DNA of 64,000 nt from Endomychus coccineus (taxonomy: Eukaryota; Arthropoda; Insecta; Coleoptera; Endomychidae). The stretch covers positions 155,346,388 through 155,410,387 of the forward strand of contig OY294068.1 of NCBI GenBank assembly GCA_958510875.1, in the 5' to 3' direction. The notes beneath the pieces were generated by a model. It made no database searches. It was not told where the DNA came from and worked only from the letters and a program-made list of their open reading frames with translations. Numbering within the stretch: the first letter of the stretch is position 1; the number at the start of each line of letters is the position of its first letter. Below, piece after piece: positions 57,801 to 64,000 of the stretch. The translations under genes and the position numbers were made by a program.

Positions 57801-59690
57801 ATTTCCCGCATCGAATTTTGTTTCCTTCTAATCTATATTATTGGTTTATCTAACATTGTTTTTGCCATTAAAGTGTTACTTCCATTCGATCTTTTGAAAT
57901 TTTTTCCAAAAGAAAATGCTATAATTACAAATTTGTGATGGTTTCTATGGCGATTTTGAAATTTTTTAAAGATTTTGTTTGATTCCAATTAAGGATTAAA
58001 GAATCTGGAAATTACGAAAAAATAATGCAACTATTACAAAATGTTTTAGAGCTTTCTAACAATATTTTACCCTACCTATAACAAATTTTATATTATTATG
58101 CTATACTTTCGACAAAAAACGAATGTCCTTCATATAGAAGATAGTAATATACATTGCTATGAGTATTATATAATTCTTGTCAGTGATTTCAGATTACCAC
58201 TTGATTTATTTAAGAAAATTAGATATCTAGCTGATGTTGTTTTTTCAATATTTATTAGAAACAAGCCAAATATCACGAAAAAGACCCAAGTAGAAACTTA
58301 GCTAATGAGTCAAATATGACCATTTAGGATGTTATATGGTATTGATCTAAAAAAGTGTGAGTATCGTAAATTATGTACAAAAAGTTGTGATATTGGACCA
58401 TGAACCAATTATTTGTTCATGGTTTGTATGCAAAGTATTGAAGATTTAGTCAGTTTTTGTCAAGCCTAACTATATTAAAAAATATTCGTCAATATTACTT
58501 CAAAAAATACGGTGCTTATCTCAGAACCTGTGCATGAAGGAATTTTTTTAATATCTGCTTATTTCAAAAATTTAATGGTGGAAACCATTACTTTGTGATA
58601 ATTAATCAAATTGATATAATTAAATAAAACTTTTCCTTTTTTTTTTGCTATAGTTTCGACACTAGCGTATCATCTTCAAATAATACTAATGTATGAAAAT
58701 ATTAATAATCTTGACTATTTATGCTACCAAATGGGGTTGCGACTGGGGAAGTACATTGATGAAGTAGTACAATTGAAATTGGATAATGAACTAGAGTTGA
58801 TATTGTGATAAGGAAATTTTAATGCGGTGGCAAAACAGGATTATGTGAAATTTTACGTTATCAAGACATCAAACAGGATGTAGTACACATCTAATTGATC
58901 ATTTAAAATTATTTTTATTATTGTAATTAGTTTTAATTTCTATTGATCTAGTGTGTTTAATTTAAAAGCTCTACTCTCGTTATGTAAAATTTTAGCTTCA
59001 TGTAAATTTAGAAAAATGTGCCCTGTTTCTAAAATTGTTTATTTGTTACTTGAGGCCAGGTTCGTACAAAAACAGATCTTCTCACTGGCCACAGCCTAAT
59101 CAGAGTCCTGCACAAACTGAGGATGTATAATGGAGAACTTTTCTGTAAAAAATGCGGCAAAGGGACAGAAACTGCCAAACACATCCTGTCAGAATGCGAG
59201 GCATTAGATCATGAAGGACAAGCAATATTCGGACAGCCTACGCAATATCCTGAAGAGTACAAGCCAACCGGTGAAGAACCGGTACAATGGACTAGAGTTA
59301 CGGAGTGGGCATTACAAACGGAATTTCCTAAAGCCCAAACTGTATGACAACATTTAACAGGGTTGGTAGATTAAGCCGTTTTATTATCTTTGAACTCTGG
59401 AGCTATATTTTTTCTCCCCACCAAGTTCTCACCTAATAGCATTCAGAAATGAATTAGTGTGAGTAGAAAACTTATAAAAGAATGAATTTTAGTCTATAAC
59501 AAAATATATCTGTAACTTGTTGCCATAGATCTAAACATTGTTATGCGTAGTGTACTTATGTATTTAACTTACCGATAATCTGTCTTTAGCGTGAATGTAT
59601 CGAAACCTTTGGACATAGTAGAAGACTAACCATGCCAATGATATGATCATAAGAACTATAAAAGTTATGGAAACGAACAGGACGGAAGTT
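31014..59690 (-). CDS. gol: goliath-family RING-H2 E3 ubiquitin ligase (partial, four exons)
   Basis: Family members are endomembrane ubiquitin ligases with a lumenal PA domain, one membrane helix and a cytosolic RING-H2 domain that recruits the E2. Four minus-strand exons join in frame: 59573-59690, 36450-36521, 36297-36379 and 31014-31110 (123 codons). They encode a hydrophobic helix, a basic linker ([15 protein letters not shown]) and a full RING-H2: CAVC, then LPCAHEFHKGC, then CPMCK, with normal spacing. Every junction has a GT donor and AG acceptor and phases agree. Introns are 23,051, 70 and 5,186 bases. The residue before the first RING histidine is Ala (split codon gc/t), where relatives usually have Lys or Arg. 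Signal peptide, PA domain and C-terminal tail were not found. The family is near certain; which goliath paralogue it is remains less certain. Confidence 0.93.
31111..32473. other. goliath intron sequence
   Basis: Part of the 5.2-kb intron between the RING exons. A palindromic tgacgtca (near 31248) is the only motif noted; its function is unknown. Confidence 0.5.
32474..33495 (-). pseudogene. MULE-type transposase with FLYWCH-like finger, broken
   Basis: Minus-strand pieces in order: a FLYWCH-like zinc finger (33271-33495: [28 protein letters not shown]); a linker (33050-33253: [28 protein letters not shown]); the MULE core (32693-32920: [20 protein letters not shown], then GCRFHLTQS); and a downstream part (32474-32680: [20 protein letters not shown], then FPPHIWAD). 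FLYWCH plus MULE is a common pairing in insects. Several frames are used, and the usual C-terminal TNN..ESFH block was not found. Lies in a goliath intron, same strand. Confidence 0.82.
33496..34550. other. goliath intron, no gene recognised
   Basis: AT-rich intronic sequence. 33590-33720 is more GC-rich and may be the 5' flank of the MULE element. Confidence 0.45.
34551..35377. repeat. 422-base direct duplication
   Basis: About 34551-34960 and 34973-35377 are about 90% alike (both run from gttagatataaaatgcaacg to gcagccgacttgtgtattaa and a ggtagtg end). Part of the unit recurs at 35600-35740 in reverse orientation. No coding potential. Confidence 0.85.
35378..35400. other. perfect short hairpin
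   Basis: CCACGGTC and GACCGTGG form eight pairs around a seven-base TATATAC loop, directly at the end of the 422-base duplication. It may mark a transposon end; no T-run follows. Confidence 0.6.
35401..36296. other. goliath intron, inverted third copy of the 422-base unit
   Basis: About 35600-35740 is a diverged reverse complement of the end of the 422-base unit (actaccgatccaaactttcc, then ctgcag and gtcggctgca). Nothing else recognised. Confidence 0.5.
36297..36379 (-). CDS. gol: goliath exon: first half of RING-H2
   Basis: An 83-base exon (27 codons plus two bases) with acceptor ttatcag and donor gtaag. It encodes [17 protein letters not shown] and then [10 protein letters not shown], supplying RING zinc ligands 1 to 3 (CxxC and the Cys of ILPC). 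The two trailing bases (gc) join the first base of the next exon. Confidence 0.94.
36450..36521 (-). CDS. gol: goliath exon: juxtamembrane linker
   Basis: A 72-base exon of 24 codons, phase 0 at both ends, with acceptor tcgtag and donor gtgag. It encodes [20 protein letters not shown] followed by SEDK. RNF130 and RNF150 carry RRLGDAAKKAISK at the same place, directly after the membrane helix. A 70-base intron separates it from the first RING exon. Confidence 0.93.
36522..37109. other. start of the 23-kb goliath intron
   Basis: AT-rich intronic sequence with no gene or clear repeat family. Confidence 0.5.
37110..37325 (-). pseudogene. Jockey/CR1-like LINE tail
   Basis: The stretch tttggaggttataggcatca, then aagacctcactaggtaaag and ctcgtctagtccgcctacct matches 26560-26725, the C-terminal coding end of the Jockey/CR1-like remnant. 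Only a decayed scrap. Confidence 0.65.
37326..37739. other. goliath intron, no gene recognised
   Basis: AT-rich intronic spacer before the LINE copy. Confidence 0.5.
38781..39065 (+). pseudogene. LINE RNase H domain
   Basis: [20 protein letters not shown] holds the catalytic Glu; [11 protein letters not shown] has Glu-Ser where the family has TDSxAAL, so the catalytic Asp is lost. [19 protein letters not shown] follows. The WVxGHxG block is frame-shifted near 39045. Confidence 0.85.
39099..39527 (+). pseudogene. LINE C-terminal knuckle domain
   Basis: It contains the [16 protein letters not shown] block, then [18 protein letters not shown] (Cys-Cys-His-Cys) and ends in FWRATNLLE. The closest relative in the window is the minus-strand end at 40916-41160. 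Confidence 0.88.
39744..39885. repeat. GA microsatellite
   Basis: About 140 bases of almost pure (GA)n with a few GAA and GGGA interruptions. The open frame across it (RERERER) is an artefact. Confidence 0.97.
39886..40915. repeat. goliath intron with a dispersed direct repeat
   Basis: About 40060-40210 and 40610-40735 share ggcccata, ctactgaatattca and a following gaagtga/ggaaattgaag stretch, roughly 540 bases apart. Otherwise AT-rich with no gene. Confidence 0.5.
40916..41423 (-). pseudogene. 3' part of a LINE (same family as 37.7-39.6 kb) bordering the satellite
   Basis: Reading down from the satellite: thumb sequence [20 protein letters not shown] and [18 protein letters not shown], a spacer matching 38570-38700, then an internal deletion of most of RNase H, the knuckle-like [13 protein letters not shown], and a 3' UTR with the ttgggccagttgtgcgcaca motif. 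The satellite array therefore grew inside a LINE copy. Confidence 0.85.
41424..47245 (-). repeat. 188-bp satellite, 30 full units plus edge units, derived from a LINE RT segment
   Basis: Unit starts repeat every 188 bases from 41570 to 47021, except one 187-base unit (45894) with a one-base deletion. Units are nearly identical; the last is diverged. On the minus strand a unit reads [10 protein letters not shown], then in other frames [15 protein letters not shown] and [11 protein letters not shown], matching the RT/thumb stretch at about 38226-38490 with an internal deletion. Because 188 is not a multiple of three, each unit carries the same 63-codon frame ending in a stop; it is not a protein gene. 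The array sits in the goliath intron. Confidence 0.97.
47305..47560 (+). pseudogene. PLE reverse transcriptase scrap
   Basis: [20 protein letters not shown], then [17 protein letters not shown] resembles the Penelope RT block FxNxLHPxIxFTxExE...INFLDLTI. From about 47480 it runs into sequence shared with the 436-bp tandem unit (tctcatctagaggtcctata). Confidence 0.7.
47690..47930 (+). pseudogene. Jockey/CR1-like LINE C-terminal scrap
   Basis: Across two frames it reads [13 protein letters not shown], then [19 protein letters not shown], matching the C-terminal end of the remnant at 26483-26890 (EVFLYAYNLQTFKKN), here in the plus orientation. Confidence 0.7.
47931..48689 (+). repeat. dispersed repeat shared with 49880-50260
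   Basis: Both copies start with tcagaatcacataaatt and later share a Gln-Gln-rich frame piece (caacaaaaa...gttgc-tatagaa) and an accatag/ccatag then gattat stretch. Next to a PLE pseudo-LTR, it may be PLE-derived; no domain is identifiable. Confidence 0.55.
48690..49150 (-). repeat. PLE pseudo-LTR, tandem partial copies
   Basis: The sequence ccatctccggcagggatata (48707) and ccatctccgacagagatata (49048) mark two copies about 340 bases apart. The stretch ctcgcgattcaaacaatcga and ggggaaacagttagaaatac (48827 on) matches the reverse complement of 11330-11410, and 48970-49070 matches the reverse complement of 13690-13790. The hammerhead region is not retained. Confidence 0.7.
49151..50861. other. 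goliath intron; second copy of the dispersed repeat
   Basis: AT-rich. About 49880-50260 is the second copy of the repeat at 47931-48689. No coding region supported. Confidence 0.5.
50862..51200 (+). other. unidentified coding-like segment
   Basis: A 60-codon frame ([20 protein letters not shown], then [20 protein letters not shown]) is followed in another frame by [20 protein letters not shown]. Amino-acid make-up looks coding rather than random, but I do not recognise it. It may be an N-terminal part of the LINE that follows or a processed pseudogene. Confidence 0.3.
51590..52085 (+). pseudogene. LOA/R1-like LINE reverse transcriptase, N-terminal half
   Basis: [20 protein letters not shown], then [12 protein letters not shown], then [20 protein letters not shown] and [12 protein letters not shown] follow RT motif order. 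[14 protein letters not shown] at about 52040-52080 is the last recognisable block before the tandem array. The RT resumes at 54720. Confidence 0.85.
52529..54702. repeat. 436-bp tandem array, five units, composite of LINE pieces
   Basis: The anchor gcatgtttatcttcgagttt recurs at 52552, 52988, 53424, 53860 and 54296, exactly 436 apart. The last unit has a six-base deletion near 54562. Each unit encodes (plus) [20 protein letters not shown] then [20 protein letters not shown], which resembles the endonuclease-RT linker of Jockey-type LINEs, and a segment shared with 47480-47560. Frames of 66-112 codons on both strands are by-products. The array lies inside an LOA/R1-like RT. Confidence 0.95.
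54720..55275 (+). pseudogene. LOA/R1-like LINE reverse transcriptase, C-terminal half
   Basis: [22 protein letters not shown] retains a mutated YADD (YADG, so inactive). [38 protein letters not shown] and [16 protein letters not shown] follow the connection/thumb order of the copies at 7.3 and 37.7 kb. It ends where the MITE at 55273 starts. Confidence 0.88.
55273..55665. mobile_element. MITE with ~80-base inverted repeats
   Basis: The arms 55273-55350 (attggccattatttgcccag) and 55588-55665 (ending caaataatggccaat) are reverse complements with scattered mismatches. The middle is AT-rich. It directly abuts the end of LINE homology, so it probably inserted into the LINE. Confidence 0.75.
55666..56422. 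other. goliath intron, no gene recognised
   Basis: Mixed AT-rich sequence; no coding region or known repeat. Confidence 0.45.
56423..57300 (+). mobile_element. mariner transposon remnant, copy 2
   Basis: The 5' end resembles the terminal repeat of copy 1 (tacgaggaaaagtgaaaagt). The frame 56633-57028 gives both helix-turn-helix parts ([14 protein letters not shown]; then [20 protein letters not shown]), [15 protein letters not shown], and RFVAVDET with the first catalytic Asp. A TAG replaces the usual Trp just after DET. Later frames give [11 protein letters not shown] and [13 protein letters not shown]. The rest, with the last two catalytic Asp, is missing after about 57255. Confidence 0.9.
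57301..58646. other. goliath intron, no gene recognised
   Basis: Very AT-rich intronic sequence. Confidence 0.5.
58647..58677 (-). ncRNA. degenerate hammerhead-like segment of PLE type
   Basis: The minus strand reads GAAGATGAT-ACGC-TA-GTGT-CGAAAC-TATAGC. A short stem II and GAAAC followed by TATAG match the arms of the unit at 22721-23159. The CTGATGA core is altered and stem I is not evident, so it is probably inactive. Confidence 0.35.
58678..59059. other. goliath intron, no gene recognised
   Basis: AT-rich spacer. Confidence 0.5.
59060..59350 (+). pseudogene. LINE C-terminal knuckle scrap
   Basis: [20 protein letters not shown] is followed by [20 protein letters not shown], the Cys-Cys-His-Cys tail of LOA/R1-type LINEs, ending [10 protein letters not shown]. 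This isolated 3' scrap lies about 220 bases downstream of the goliath transmembrane exon, on the opposite strand. Confidence 0.8.
59573..59690 (-). CDS. gol: goliath exon: transmembrane segment
   Basis: The acceptor is a pyrimidine-rich tract ending cag just above 59690; the donor is gtaag just below 59573. One base completes a split codon, then 39 codons follow: a helix of about 24 residues (starting [13 protein letters not shown]), then [17 protein letters not shown], the juxtamembrane signature of the goliath family. The exon ends in phase 0, matching the next exon. The exon upstream must end with two bases of a codon; I did not find it below 64000. Confidence 0.92.
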
Positions 59691-60889
59691 CTGAAACAAA
59701 AAATACAAAAATAAATTAATAATTGGGTTAGTAAAATATGTACACTTAATACAATTGCAAATATTTGCCGTCATTGTTGTCAAATGTTTCGTAACTTGGC
59801 TATGTCTAACTAACTATAGAAATAATTGTTGGACTATTTAGGTGCGTTATCTTTGCTGACAATACCGTCATATCGTGACCAACCTAAAATGCAATGTTGG
59901 CTTAGTAAGCTGTTTATAACCTGTTCATTCATTATCGAAATATTATTCAAGTTAGAGACTGATACAATCAATAGTGTTCTATATTACCGATTATACTTAT
60001 AACGGAAATTAACCAGAAACGCATTTGGGATTTCCATTTGAATGTCATTCGTGCCCACAACCTAATTAACTGCTTGAAATGAAACTCATAGGTTCAAAGG
60101 ACAAGAATATTTCTCCCAAAGGTGGAAGTATTGGTTCACTTAATTGATGGCTCCATTATAGTTTTATAGAGAGTAGGTCCACAATTAGCAATTAAACCAA
60201 TATTTTTTTAAATGAATTCATGATATAATATTACAATAATACAATATAATATAATCTAATATAACACAATATAATAATATAATAAAGTTGAGATTAATTC
60301 CCATAGAAACCAAATATGAAATGAAATATTTATGACTAATTTAAGAGTAGTATACAACTGGAGTAATTCTGTAATAGGAATGGTTGTGTAAGCAAAGTAA
60401 ATGAAACTATAAAAGTAAACTCAATTTGTGGATATAAAGATGTCTTTCATTTGAATTTTCGATAGTTTCATCCAGATTTTTTTGATAAATATTGTTAAAA
60501 TTGTAGAAAAGCTCATTAATTTTGAATAATTAATGAATATTGTGAAGTAGGAAACACCTATACTGATCATAAGTTTCCGAAAATTTAGTTTATCTGATTA
60601 TAGCCGAAACGCGTGATATAATGTAGCTCAATAATTCCGGATAATTATTGTATATTATTATACGTATATGAATGTATGCGTTCATTCATAATGCTCATAA
60701 ATTTCAGATAAGTAGCCGTAGCAGAAATGCTTATATATTAATAGAATTCATAATTCCGCATAGGTATATTGTGGTAAACGAATATAGATGTAGATTAAAG
60801 ATGTAAGGATCACATTTGCATTAATTCTAATTCATAAGCCGCTTATGTTTGATTTCATTTGAAACCGTGTATATTTCGTATCACCATAA
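59691..60889. other. goliath upstream intron; AT-rich
   Basis: It includes a low-complexity AATATAAT tract (60225-60290) and a pair of related ~115-base segments (60595-60700 and 60705-60790, each with gccg-a-cg-aa then taattccg). No exon found. Confidence 0.45.
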
Positions 60890-61200
60890 GATAACAAAAC
60901 AGCTGTCGAAAGTATAGAAGCCACGAGAAGCCACGACACAGAATTTAGGAATTGGTGGAGGATCATTCGCGTAAAATGGGTAGATATAACTTTTGCATAC
61001 TCGTTTAATGGAGTGATGAGCGCACCCGCTTTCTAAGCCTGTACACACTGGTTCGGATCCCAGCACAAATGAAAATTCTACTAGGGGTATCCCTGGGGCA
61101 ATGGCATCCTCAAAATATGGCGAATCACGAGAAACACGCCCCATGTGTATGAAAAATATACAGGTCAATTCACCCGGGTAGGACAGGTAAATTAATAGGT
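60890..61200 (+). mobile_element. tRNA-derived SINE candidate
   Basis: An A-box-like taatggagtgatgag (61006-61020) and a good B box GGTTCGGATCC (61050-61060) are about 40 bases apart, in a tRNA-like context (ccgctttctaagcctg between them). About 140 bases of body follow. The 109-codon frame on the opposite strand (60881-61210) is antisense to it. Ends and tail are not well defined. Confidence 0.6.
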
Positions 61201-61211
61201 ACGGACACATT

Positions 61212-61347
61212 CTAAATCATTGTCTTCAAATTGGTAACTTCAGCCAGGTACAGAGACAAATCCTTCAGCCTCTGGTCGTCTACTTCAAACTGAAAAATCA
61301 ATTTTCCTACGGCCGCCAGCCTTTGGTCATTGTTTAAGTCATCAATT
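61212..61347 (-). CDS. unidentified exon-like segment, probable terminal exon
   Basis: After a plausible acceptor (tatcttcag, just above 61347) 44 codons run to TAG at 61212: NDQRLAAVGKLIFQFEVDDQ, then RLKDLSLYLAEVTNLKTMI. Codon choice is far from the AT-rich background. I do not recognise the family. It could be the last exon of a gene upstream, a nested gene in the goliath intron, or a transposon piece; the SINE begins directly downstream. Confidence 0.35.
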
Positions 61348-64000
61348 CTGAAGATACTTTAAACTTGATGAACATAACGTGTTGGATTCATGCCATCAAG
61401 TTGTTAAATATCTAAAATACTCACTAACCTACTACTGATATATATAGCTGGATAATTACCGTGTTCATAGTTGAATTATTAATATTGGGAAGGTGACATG
61501 TGTCTCGATTGAAGTTGTTTCATTTTTTGATGATTTTTTTGTTTTGGTTATTTTCTGTTAAGTTCAGTTAAGTCCTGCAAGTGCCGATCTATCGTAGGTC
61601 ACGAAGCGTTCATGCTCTTTTAAAGGCTTAGTTACGGTTCAACGTATTTCACTAATGAAGGCTGCACCGCAATAACTTTTGGTATGCTGCTATTCCTTCT
61701 AAATGAAGAGGGAGAATAGCTTCAAGGAATAACTTGACATGCCAACTCTTCTAAATCAAGAGGGAGAAGAGGCTTTAATCTTTCTGCAGAATTGAGTATA
61801 TAACACTAAATGGGAATATTATATTAATCAAGGATTTTTGTAATAAGGTTCATGATATTTTCGATATAAGAATTTTAGGCAATGGTTGAGGAAGTACACG
61901 ACTCAGATAGGTTTGAAGCATACATTGAAATTGGATTTCTTGATGAAAATAAACATTTTTCACTGTACTTCCATGTTGAAACGGATTACCATATTTCAAA
62001 AAAACTGAGGTATCGCAGACATTTCTAAGCCAACTTCTCGACTCGATTTCATCTTGTTCAAAAGCTGAAGATAATAGCTATGGCTGAGGAGGATGAGAGT
62101 CCATATTAGCCCTAGAAGACAACTCGTGAAATGTATTGTTGAAAGCAAAATATGTGGATGATGGTCAAAATTCAATCAATCTTGGAAGAAATATTTTTGG
62201 TTGGATACAATTAAAAATTAATGCAGATGGTATCTAGAATACCGACAGAAGTCAGAAGAGAGATACGACATCGATACTGTTATGCGATTAAGATGAAGCC
62301 AGTTTCAGAATCAGTACCAGTCTGTCTTGGGTATAGGACTTGTAATCGTTGACGAAACGTCGGTATTTAGTGATGTTCCTGTGTCGAGGAATTCACCGGA
62401 ATCTGTCCACGGAAACCTCCAATTCAAAAATATTAAACATGGAATACCAACCAAGCAAAAAATGTTATTTCCATATCATCTACGTCACTAGGTCGTGAGT
62501 TTTGTAGCAAATTTTATGTTGATTCGGTTTAGGAATAACTTCTTTACAAGGTTACAATGAATGGTTAACGGACAATGTGAAAGTCCTTTTAGAATCTGTT
62601 CTGAAATACATTGATTTAAAGAATTATTCCTGTCAGACGTTCTGATAGCTGTATAAAGTGGTCAAATACAGAGATATAAAGAGTATAATGGAAATAAATA
62701 ATATGGTGATTTCACGCTTGGTCTGAATAGGATGAATGCCAATTAGTATATTCTAAAAGTAATACTAACAGTATATTATGTATAGAAATAACCAGGCCTA
62801 ATTGGATCATAGTTCCGGTACATCAGGAAATAGATGGAAAATAGGAACGGTTAATACGCTTCATAACTATATTCTTGACCACGGCGATAATGACATACCT
62901 ACACAGTTGTTATTCAAAAAGGTGATCTGGATAACGGGATACAGTTTGTTTACAAAATAATTTATACTGTTTTGTCTAATCATGAGATAATAATTAATGA
63001 GCGAGGAAATATACCTATAGCAAAGATTATTGTTATCGGAGCGAGCAGAAAAAACTGAATATCTCAATCACTATATCATCAAGTGGGTTTAAAGAAAATG
63101 TTCATAATTTGAAATACATGAACTAAAGCACGATGAATTTCCTCCATTCCGATGTAATATCTATCAACTTTAAGTTTGATCCTCACAATTTTGTACTATG
63201 TATTGCGGCCTCGGACCCCATGGTTCTTGAAAGAATCAAATATGCATGAATACCGTCTGAAAATGCCGCAATAACGCTGAAACTCGAATAACGAAAGTTA
63301 CAAATAAAAATGATATCATTATACTAGTGTTTAGTTGCGATATAAATTAAATGATCAGTATTTCATTAAGTAATTCTTAATTATAATCATTTACAGTAAC
63401 GATATATACCCCAACATAAAATTATCATACCATATTTACCAGGCAAATGCAATTTTTTCTCATATCTAGTTCTTATTCGAAAATATTTTGTTTTCCCATC
63501 CAATGCTTGGAAAATTCGATGAAAACTAAATTCAGAATAGTCAATTCCTATGTAAAATTTAATGCTGAACAACTTTTGTTGGAAACTTTTCTTTCTAAAA
63601 TGCTTATTTTCGAAGATATAAGTGTTCTTTCCCGGAAAAACACGGAAAATCGTATATATATATTATTAACTAAACTCTTACTGAGTTTATTTTTATTTAT
63701 TGATTATTATTAATGCTTCCGGCTAGCTTTTAATTTATTGATTATGAATAATAATGAACTTTCTCTTTTTTATTATTATTATTTTATGGAATTAAACACA
63801 ATATTCTTTGAATGTTGAAAAGTTTCTATATTTAAATCTCTATGACTCTATTTATCTCGGGTTTCTAATTTACAATTTTATTTTATGTTCTAAGCATAGA
63901 ACTAGCTTTAACCTCAAAACTATTCAATATTAATAGTTGTTTACAAAATTACAAACGACAATCTTTCTTTCAGATTTACAAATAATACTACAATGGAAAT
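61348..64000. other. no gene recognised
   Basis: AT-rich. A stretch at 61880-62460 is coding-like in pieces on the plus strand (HFSLYFHVETDYHISKKLRY, later DETSVFSDVPVSRNSPESVH) but has many stops and no identifiable domain; it may be an old transposase. No goliath 5' exon found. Confidence 0.4.

Noticed and set aside
60590..60625. Hammerhead (ctgat...gccgaaacgcg)
   Set aside because: Stem II is absent and no flanking stem I pairing could be found.
61000..61075. A functional tRNA gene
   Set aside because: The B box is good but acceptor and D stems do not pair, so it is a tRNA-derived SINE at most.
60881..61210. 109-codon minus-strand frame as a gene
   Set aside because: It is antisense to the SINE candidate with pol III A and B boxes.
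62345..62375. Hammerhead (gacgaaacgtcgg)
   Set aside because: The GAAAC half is present but there is no CTGATGA core upstream.

Overview
This is AT-rich animal DNA. Everything recognisable points to an insect nuclear genome: spliced exons with a 70-base intron, Penelope-like, LOA/R1/I-like and Jockey/CR1-like retroelements, mariner-type and MULE-type DNA transposons, MITEs, a SINE and satellite DNA. Most short open frames are chance frames or decayed transposon pieces.

One host gene can be supported, on the minus strand: a goliath-family (RNF130/RNF149/RNF150-type) membrane RING-H2 E3 ubiquitin ligase. Four coding exons lie at 59573-59690 (transmembrane helix), 36450-36521 (linker), 36297-36379 (first RING half) and 31014-31110 (second RING half). 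Splice sites, phases and the RING ligand pattern all agree. The 5' exons (signal peptide, PA domain) and the 3' end were not found. The gene therefore spans at least 28.7 kb, and its 23-kb and 5.2-kb introns hold much of the repeat content.

Layout. 1-5 kb: no gene, a higher-order minisatellite (3.5-4.4 kb) and a fold-back MITE. 6-10.7 kb: a DDE transposase remnant, then a 5'-truncated RNase H-bearing non-LTR element (minus). 11.2-13.8 kb: a Penelope-like element (PLE) with pseudo-LTRs and a hammerhead-ribozyme candidate, split by a 1.36-kb long-TIR transposon flanked by TCA. 14.4-15.8 kb: a second member of that long-TIR family. 16-27 kb: LINE, mariner, MITE, PLE and Jockey-like remnants. 28-30.5 kb: a tandem repeat, an acidic ORF tail and another PLE piece with a second hammerhead candidate. 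31-59.7 kb: goliath exons and introns, with a MULE remnant (32.5-33.5 kb), a LINE (37.7-39.6 kb), a 30-unit array of a 188-bp satellite (41.4-47.2 kb) made from a LINE reverse-transcriptase segment, PLE pseudo-LTRs, a five-unit 436-bp array inside another LINE, and a mariner. 59.7-64 kb: a SINE, an unidentified exon-like segment, and sequence in which I see no gene.

The genes do not form a pathway. The window shows a large-intron developmental or signalling gene heavily colonised by mobile DNA, in which LINE coding sequence has twice become part of a tandem array.
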